DNA of 12,317 nt. It comes from JBGOUJ01 sp041477005. Its GTDB lineage: Bacteria; Acidobacteriota; Terriglobia; Bryobacterales; JACQDG01. The position numbers were made by a program, and so were the translations under genes. The notes under the pieces were generated by a model. It saw only the letters and a program-made list of their open reading frames with translations, ran no database searches and was not told the DNA's origin. How positions within the stretch are numbered: position 1 is the first letter of the stretch; each line of letters begins with the position of its first letter. The DNA lies in NCBI GenBank assembly GCA_041477005.1, contig JBGOUJ010000178.1, forward strand, positions 1 to 12,317, given 5' to 3'. Below, piece by piece: positions 7,307-12,317 of this stretch.

Positions 7307-9923
7307 CTTCGAGGGAAGAGCGGTCTCCATCCGTTCGGAAGACAGTATCGCGTCCGCGCTTTACCGGGCGGGTGTGCGCGTCTTCTCACGGTCTTTCAAG
7401 TACCATCGTCCGCGGGGTTTGTATTGCCTGACCGGCGATTGCGCCAACTGTCTGGTCACAGTCGGTGGCGAGCCGGCGGTTCGCGCTTGTTGTACACCGG
7501 CAGTCGAGGGACAGACAGTTCGCCGCGAAACCGCGGGTTGGCCCTCCGTGGACTTCGACGTCTTTTCGACGATCTGGCATCTGTCCTGGCTGTTTCCGGT
7601 TGGTTTCTATTACAAGACATTCTTGCGGCCGAAGTGGGTTTGGAAGCTGATGGATCGGGTGATCCGCCGGACGGTGGGGCTTGGTGCGGTGCCCTTCGAG
7701 CAGAAGCCCGCCCATCGAGAGGGCTGCCACCACCATCCGGACGTGTTTGTTGCCGGGGGCGGCGTCGCCGGACTATCCGCTGCGCTGGCGGCGGCCGATG
7801 CGGGTCGGACGGTCGTACTCGCCGACGAGGGCGCCATCGGTGAGAAGATTCCACCGGGTCCCACTCGCACGCAAATCGAGTCGCTCCTGGCCAAAGTGCG
7901 CACGAAGAAGGACGTCACGATTCTAGAGCGAGCGCCCGCAATCGGAATCTATGAAGGGCCGCTCGTGCCGGTCGTCGGAGAGGATTTTCTCCACCTGGTA
8001 CATCCCGGGCGCATCATCGTTGCGACGGGTGCCGTTGAACATCATGCGGTGTTCCCGGGCAACGATCTCGTCGGTGTCTGGCTCGGACGCGGAGCAGCAC
8101 GGCTTGCCGGCGTGCACGGAATCCCGGTAGGGCGGACTGCGGTGTTCGCGGGCGAGACATTGGAGAGCCTGCAACACCTGGAGTGCCTCACGAGGATCGG
8201 GGTCAAGATTGCAGCGGCGCTGGTCCCGGAGCGCCTGGCACAGGCACTTCCGGCCGGTGTGCGCGCCATTCCGAACGGAAGAGTCCTCGCGGCCAAGGGT
8301 CAGAGGCAAGTCAAAGCGGTGGTGGTTCAATCGGATGCCGGCCGGGAGACAATCTCGTGTGATGCAGTCGTCCTCTCCCTCGGCCTCTCCCCGCGAGACG
8401 GTCTGCTTCGGCAGGCGCCTGGTCCGTCGGTTACGGGTGGGGGCGAAGTTGTGCTGCCGGGCTGCACTGTCGAAAAAGCAGTGGAAAGTGGTCGCCGCGC
8501 CGCTGCCGGCTCCGCGGACGCCGCGGAAAGTGTGCCCCTTCCATCCGAAGGAATGGCTGGATTTGTCTGCACCTGCGAAGACGTTTCAGTCGGCGATCTC
8601 CAGCGAGCCTGGACGGAGGGTTTCCAATCGACTGAGCTATTGAAGCGCTACACGACGGTCACGATGGGACCCTGTCAAGGTGCGTTGTGTCACGCGCACC
8701 TGCGAGCGTTCGTCCAAGCCCGGTCGGGGACGAACTGGACCAGCGCTCCGACTATCGCCCGGCCGCCTGCGCGGCCGATCCGTGTGGAGGACGCCGCGGC
8801 TGGTCTTCACATCGCCATTGAGCACCGCACCGCGCTGCATGAGCGGCACGTAGCCCTTGGGGCCCGGATGCAGTGGGCCGGTAGCTGGAAGCGGCCGCAG
8901 AGATACGGTGACGTGCTCGAAGAGTACTGGGCCGTCCGGCGGGGCGTCAGCCTGATGGATGTGAGCACGCTGGGCAAGTTCCTGGTCACCGGACGCGACG
9001 CCACGGCGTTTCTCGAGCGACTCTATCCTTGCCACGTTCATGACCTCGCGGAAGGGCGCCTGCGCTATGCGCTGCTGCTGAACGAACGCGGTTATCTTGT
9101 CGACGACGGCCTGATTTGCTCGCTTGGGCCGCGCGGTTACTATCTGACGTTTACATCCGCCGGAGCCGAGCAGGCGGAGTACTGGTTGCTCGATTGGGCG
9201 GACTCCTGGGGCGCAAGAGTCCGCGTCATCAACCAGACGGGCGCGATTGGCGCTATCAACGTTGCCGGGCCGCACGCCCGGGAATTGTTGACGCGGCTCT
9301 GTGACGACCCGCTTGATACGAAGTCGCTTCCCTATTCCCGCCACCGGGAGATCACCGTCGGGGGAGTACGCTGCCGCGTTCTACGCGTCGGATTCGTCGG
9401 GGAGCTCAGTTACGAGTTGCACCACGCGCGTCCAGAGAGTGGCCGGCTATGGGATATACTGACGCGCGAGGGAGCCAGCTTAGGCATCCGGCCCCACGGC
9501 CTCGACGCCCTTCTGCTGCTTCGCCTCGAAAAAGGACACATCATTGTTGGGCAGGATACCGACTTCGACACCACTCCAGGGAAAATCGGGGCGGACTGGG
9601 CCGTGAAGATGCAGAAGCCTGACTTCGTGGGGAAAATGGCATTACAACGCATGGCGGAATTTCCGGCGCAGCAAAAGCTCGCGCCGATTAGGTTTAGCGG
9701 GACCGTTGCGCCGCCGGAGGGCGCCGCGCTTCTCGGCGATGGCCAGCATGTCGGGCACCTGACGTCGGCCGGGTTTTCCCCGGTGCTTGGCCATGGGATC
9801 GGGCTGGGATGGATCCGCGGCCGAAACGGCGAGTTTCCAACGCAGGTGCAAGCGTTGGGCATAAGCGGGTCTGTGGTGCCGGCTCCGTTTTATGACCCCG
9901 AAGGAGTAAAACTTCGTGCTTGA
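7293..9923 (+). CDS. soxA: sarcosine oxidase-type alpha subunit with two predicted [2Fe-2S] sites
   Basis: Large subunit, 876 residues. Residues 1-90 form a ferredoxin-like (Fer2_4) domain with FKYHRPRG and cysteines 45, 50, 53 and 66 in a complete Cx4Cx2Cx12C ligand set. Residues about 148-410 form the FAD/NAD-binding oxidoreductase domain with GGGVAG (155-160) and a second strand VVLADEG. Residues 420-475 form a BFD-like [2Fe-2S] region, VCTCEDV (C426, C428) and GPCQGALC (C461, C466). Residues about 500-870 form the aminomethyltransferase-like folate-binding domain (GCV_T) with GIRPHGLDALLLLRLEKGHIIVGQDTD split by natural loops. By family knowledge it oxidises the imine-generating flavin pair with beta and channels formaldehyde to tetrahydrofolate. 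Both cysteine sets are absent from classical sarcosine oxidase alpha, so a dehydrogenase passing electrons to an acceptor other than oxygen is plausible. Start ATG 7293 overlaps soxD by 14 bases. Confidence 0.92.
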   Translation: MPSINFEGRAVSIRSEDSIASALYRAGVRVFSRSFKYHRPRGLYCLTGDCANCLVTVGGEPAVRACCTPAVEGQTVRRETAGWPSVDFDVFSTIWHLSWLFPVGFYYKTFLRPKWVWKLMDRVIRRTVGLGAVPFEQKPAHREGCHHHPDVFVAGGGVAGLSAALAAADAGRTVVLADEGAIGEKIPPGPTRTQIESLLAKVRTKKDVTILERAPAIGIYEGPLVPVVGEDFLHLVHPGRIIVATGAVEHHAVFPGNDLVGVWLGRGAARLAGVHGIPVGRTAVFAGETLESLQHLECLTRIGVKIAAALVPERLAQALPAGVRAIPNGRVLAAKGQRQVKAVVVQSDAGRETISCDAVVLSLGLSPRDGLLRQAPGPSVTGGGEVVLPGCTVEKAVESGRRAAAGSADAAESVPLPSEGMAGFVCTCEDVSVGDLQRAWTEGFQSTELLKRYTTVTMGPCQGALCHAHLRAFVQARSGTNWTSAPTIARPPARPIRVEDAAAGLHIAIEHRTALHERHVALGARMQWAGSWKRPQRYGDVLEEYWAVRRGVSLMDVSTLGKFLVTGRDATAFLERLYPCHVHDLAEGRLRYALLLNERGYLVDDGLICSLGPRGYYLTFTSAGAEQAEYWLLDWADSWGARVRVINQTGAIGAINVAGPHARELLTRLCDDPLDTKSLPYSRHREITVGGVRCRVLRVGFVGELSYELHHARPESGRLWDILTREGASLGIRPHGLDALLLLRLEKGHIIVGQDTDFDTTPGKIGADWAVKMQKPDFVGKMALQRMAEFPAQQKLAPIRFSGTVAPPEGAALLGDGQHVGHLTSAGFSPVLGHGIGLGWIRGRNGEFPTQVQALGISGSVVPAPFYDPEGVKLRA

Positions 9924-10440
9924 TCTCTCACCGGTGGGCGCTGTATTGATTCGGTGCTTCGGCGAGCCTGGCGTCCTGGACCGATTTCCAGCGGTTGCCG
10001 GTGCGGCAGCCTGCCGCGTCGCGGGTGACGAGTTGATTTTGCTTGGTGCTCCGGCAGCCGAAGAGAGTCTCATTGCGCAAGCTACTGTCTACCTCGGGAG
10101 TGTTGATCCCGATGGTCTGGTCATCCCGCACACCGACGCGTGGTCCTTCTGGGCGATCTCGGGCGAGGCGGCAAGCCGAGCCTTCGCGCGGCTCTCGGCC
10201 AACGCTTTGCCACGGACCAGCCCGGCGTTCATTCAGGGCGCCATCGCGCATCTCCCCGGAAAGGCCCTTGTCCTGCACGATTGCATCGTGATCATGGTGC
10301 CTTCGACGGTGGGGCATCATCTCCCGGAGCGCGTCCTCACGGCGTGTGCCGATCTTAACCCACAGCAACGTGAAATTCGACCGCTCGGGATTGAGAGAGC
10401 CGTTGCCGTGTCCTCACGTCCCGCGCGGACAGGGCGGTGA
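9916..10440 (+). CDS. soxG: sarcosine oxidase-type gamma subunit
   Basis: Gamma subunit of 174 residues, folded like a short aminomethyltransferase fragment that packs against alpha; no catalytic role is known in the family. Recognisable family blocks are DAWSFWAISG (74-83), ARLSANALPR, SPAFIQGA, and VPSTVGHHLPERVLTACAD (128-146). The C-terminal run of about 25 residues (QQREIRPLG onward) has no equivalent I recognise. The start is GTG 9916, with AAGGAG at 9901-9906 nine bases upstream, inside the end of soxA; the reading frames overlap by 8 bases. This close packing supports co-translation with soxA. Gamma subunits diverge quickly, so the name rests on these motifs together with the operon position. 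Confidence 0.85.
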   Translation: MLDLSPVGAVLIRCFGEPGVLDRFPAVAGAAACRVAGDELILLGAPAAEESLIAQATVYLGSVDPDGLVIPHTDAWSFWAISGEAASRAFARLSANALPRTSPAFIQGAIAHLPGKALVLHDCIVIMVPSTVGHHLPERVLTACADLNPQQREIRPLGIERAVAVSSRPARTGR

Positions 10441-10444
10441 CTTC

Positions 10445-11653
10445 GTGATCAACCTTTTCCGTCGCAAGACCTATCTCACCAGCAACGACTGCGAGCGCCG
10501 CTACGATGTCGTCATTATCGGTGGGGGCGGGCACGGCCTGGCCACCGCTTACTACCTTGCGGCGCGGCACGGGATTCGCAGCGTCGCGGTGCTGGAGCGT
10601 TCCTACATCGGTTCCGGCGGAACCGGTCGTAACACGACCATTGTCCGCGCGAACTACAAGACACCGGAATCGATCGCTTTCTATCACGCGAGCCTCAAGC
10701 TCTATGTCGACCTGGCTCACGAGCTGGACTACAACCTGTTACTGACGCCACGCGGGCTGCTCTGGCTCGCGCATTCGGAAAACCAGTTGCGGCTTCAGCG
10801 GGAGCGCGCATACTTGAATCAGACTTTCGGTGTCAATACTGTGTTCCTGGATGCGGCCGGAGTGCGCGAGGTCTGTCCACAACTCGACATGACCGGGGGT
10901 GGTCATCACCCCATCCTCGGCGCGGCGTACCATCCGCCGGGATCGATTACCCGTCACGACGCTGTCGTCTGGGGTTATGCATCCGCGGCCCAGCGCCTGG
11001 GTGTGCACATCCACCAGGGGCTAGTGGTGACGGGTGTCACCGTGCGCGAGGGGCGCTGCGTCGGCGTCGAAACGTCGAAGGGACCCATCGCTGCGGGCTG
11101 CGTCCTGAGTGCGGTCGGCGGCTACGTCACCACGGTCGCCAGCATGGCTGGCATTCGCGTCCCGATTGTTACGCACCCACTTCAGGCGTACGTGACCGAA
11201 TCATACAAGCCTGCCTTCGACCGGATTGTCGCGTCGGCCGATCTGCATATTTACATTTCACAGAGCGCGCGCGGGGAGTTTCTCGTCGGCGCCGAGATCG
11301 ATCCCTACACCAGCTACGTGACCGCGTCCACCTTCCCGTTTCTTGCCTCGGCTTCAGCTCGCGCGATTGTCCTTTTGCCGTTCCTCGCGAAGCTCAGGAT
11401 TCTCCGGCAGTGGACCGGTGTGTGCGACATGTCGCCCGACTACTCGCCGATCATGGGCAAGACCGAGATTGAGGCGTTCTACCTTTCGACCGGGTGGGGC
11501 ACCTGGGGCTTCAAGGCGATTCCCGCTTCGGGCTTCAACATGGCGGAGCTCATCGCCACGGGGGAAGTGCCGTCGCTCATTGCGCCGTTCGCCCTGGATC
11601 GGTTCCGGTACGATCAGGCGGTATCCGAACGGGCGTCGGCAGGCACGCACTGA
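10445..11653 (+). CDS. soxB: sarcosine oxidase-type beta subunit, FAD-dependent amine oxidase
   Basis: Catalytic amine-oxidising subunit, 402 residues from GTG 10445, four bases after soxG stops. The longer frame reaching 10346 would add 33 residues encoded inside soxG and without family resemblance, while GTG 10445 gives the usual length and has GGGCGG about 8 bases upstream. The N-terminus has YDVVIIGGGGHGLATAYYLA with the FAD-binding GxGxxG at 26-31 and an acidic end of strand two at E51. RNTTIVRANY (62-71), LGAAYHPPGS, TRHDAVVWGYA, HPLQAYV, and GWGTWGFKAIPASG (from about 350) are family blocks. His171 in TRHDAV matches the histidine that covalently holds FMN in the Stenotrophomonas enzyme, so the flavin pair at the alpha-beta interface is probably retained. 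It would act on sarcosine or a related secondary amino acid in the cytoplasm. Confidence 0.92.
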   Translation: MINLFRRKTYLTSNDCERRYDVVIIGGGGHGLATAYYLAARHGIRSVAVLERSYIGSGGTGRNTTIVRANYKTPESIAFYHASLKLYVDLAHELDYNLLLTPRGLLWLAHSENQLRLQRERAYLNQTFGVNTVFLDAAGVREVCPQLDMTGGGHHPILGAAYHPPGSITRHDAVVWGYASAAQRLGVHIHQGLVVTGVTVREGRCVGVETSKGPIAAGCVLSAVGGYVTTVASMAGIRVPIVTHPLQAYVTESYKPAFDRIVASADLHIYISQSARGEFLVGAEIDPYTSYVTASTFPFLASASARAIVLLPFLAKLRILRQWTGVCDMSPDYSPIMGKTEIEAFYLSTGWGTWGFKAIPASGFNMAELIATGEVPSLIAPFALDRFRYDQAVSERASAGTH

Positions 11654-11754
11654 GGCCTGAAAGGGACGGCGGCTATTGGTGGAAGGCAGGCTGCCGAATT
11701 TCAGCCGACTGAAAGGAGAAGGGGTCGTTTCACTGGTCGCACACCGCGTTATCT

Positions 11755-12317
11755 TTGCTCCCGCCGGAAGCACGACCCACGTTTGCCACGGCCCAGGACC
11801 TTGTCAGTAGCCAGGTCGACGGGCGCCGCTGGGTGCTGGGGCACTTCTCCGGCAAGCAGACCATTGAGTCGTTCGACGACGGGAGCCTGAGCGAATACAC
11901 GTTTTTGGACGGCAGCGCCGCCACGACGAGCGCCGCGGCGGCCCACGACGGCCCCTTCGGCCTTTCCGCAGCCAGTTTCACTGATTGGATGTTCCGCAAT
12001 GACTCCAACGTCCAAGTGCACCAGGGCGACGTGATTTCCGTCTGGGTACAATCGTCGGGATTCCTCGACGGCCGGGCCTACTTCGGCTTCGGGGCGACGC
12101 CGACAGGGACCCTGTCGATGGTGTTGGCCGCGAACACTGGCCAGCTGGTTCTCCAGCGCAATGCTGGCTACGGCTTTGAGAATATCGGGGCGGTCAGCCA
12201 GACGTGGGCGGCCGACAAATGGTACCGCTTTGAAATCACCTGGCAAACGACCGGTGACATAACCGGCAAACTCTTTGACAGCAATGGCACCACGCTTCTT
12301 AACACTGTCACAGCGCA
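11755..12317 (+). CDS. start of a lectin-like (concanavalin/LamG-type) protein, runs off the window, 5' end uncertain
   Basis: The frame is open from 11713 to the right edge, about 200 codons. Its translation is convincingly protein-like from roughly 11770: SLSEYTFLDGSAATTSA, DWMFRNDSNVQVHQGDVISV, GRAYFGFGATPTGTLSMVL, QLVLQRNAGYGFENIG and DKWYRFEITWQ, then DITGKLFDSNGTTLLNTV. The alternating hydrophobic strands with W/G/N turns and the closing tract resemble concanavalin/LamG-like sandwich domains of secreted or surface proteins. No signal peptide is seen. The first possible start in frame is TTG 11755, then GTG 11833 and the first ATG only at 11989, inside the domain. A purine-rich AAAGGAGAAGGGG at 11712-11724 has no well-placed start after it. 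The gene may therefore be 5'-truncated or frameshifted. I do not recognise the exact family. Confidence 0.5.
   Translation, partial: MLPPEARPTFATAQDLVSSQVDGRRWVLGHFSGKQTIESFDDGSLSEYTFLDGSAATTSAAAAHDGPFGLSAASFTDWMFRNDSNVQVHQGDVISVWVQSSGFLDGRAYFGFGATPTGTLSMVLAANTGQLVLQRNAGYGFENIGAVSQTWAADKWYRFEITWQTTGDITGKLFDSNGTTLLNTVTA

Noticed and set aside
8637..9344. Open frame of 235 codons on the - strand
   Set aside because: It is the antisense of soxA in GC-rich DNA, with an arginine/proline-rich composition typical of a shadow frame.
10346..10444. Upstream ATG for soxB inside soxG
   Set aside because: It adds 33 residues without family resemblance; GTG 10445 gives the expected length and spacing.
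11699..11714. Hairpin TTTCAG-ccga-CTGAAA after soxB as a terminator
   Set aside because: The stem is only 6 bp, AT-rich, and is not followed by a T-tract.
1..12317. CRISPR arrays, tRNA or rRNA genes, insertion sequences
   Set aside because: I saw no regularly spaced repeats, cloverleaf-like segments, rRNA-like sequence, transposase motifs or paired terminal repeats.

Overview
The window carries seven genes and the start of an eighth, all on the + strand. It most likely comes from an Acidobacteriota chromosome or a close relative. The main clue is the first gene, a TonB-dependent receptor of about 1,060 residues with an N-terminal carboxypeptidase-regulatory-like domain, a type greatly expanded in Acidobacteriota (Solibacter-like lineages). 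This taxonomic call is an inference from family resemblance; there is no rRNA or other marker in the window.

Left half (1-6987), the envelope region. A sigma70-like promoter (11-40) precedes the TonB-dependent receptor (132-3326). Two lipoprotein genes follow. The first (3456-4865) has a Tat-type lipoprotein signal and two tandem modules resembling SIS (sugar isomerase, phosphosugar-binding) domains. The second (4996-6987) has a Sec-type, probably lipoprotein, signal, the same two-module layout, and an added C-terminal formylglycine-generating-enzyme (FGE)-like domain that lacks one of the catalytic cysteines. They look like diverged paralogues. Between them lies a 39-codon piece of another TonB receptor (4885-5001), still clearly alignable to codons at 2736-2852 of the intact receptor. 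It runs in frame into the second lipoprotein, whose signal peptide starts at its end.

Right half (7076-11653), a tightly packed operon for a heterotetrameric sarcosine oxidase-type enzyme in the order delta-alpha-gamma-beta (soxD, soxA, soxG, soxB). Genes overlap or are 4 bases apart. The alpha subunit keeps complete cysteine sets for two [2Fe-2S] clusters, one ferredoxin-like and one BFD-like. Classical sarcosine oxidase alpha lacks both, so the electrons may leave through iron-sulfur clusters rather than go directly to oxygen. By eye this half is more GC-rich than the receptor and first lipoprotein genes.

Right edge (about 11713-12317): an open reading frame running off the window, encoding a beta-rich, lectin-like secreted-type protein. 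It has no convincing start or signal peptide, so it may be a 5'-damaged gene.

Working picture (inference): the left half is an outer-membrane uptake or binding module (receptor plus two surface or periplasmic lipoproteins built from sugar-phosphate-binding folds). The right half oxidises an N-methylated or secondary amino acid, probably passing the one-carbon unit to tetrahydrofolate. Nothing in the sequence proves the two halves work together.
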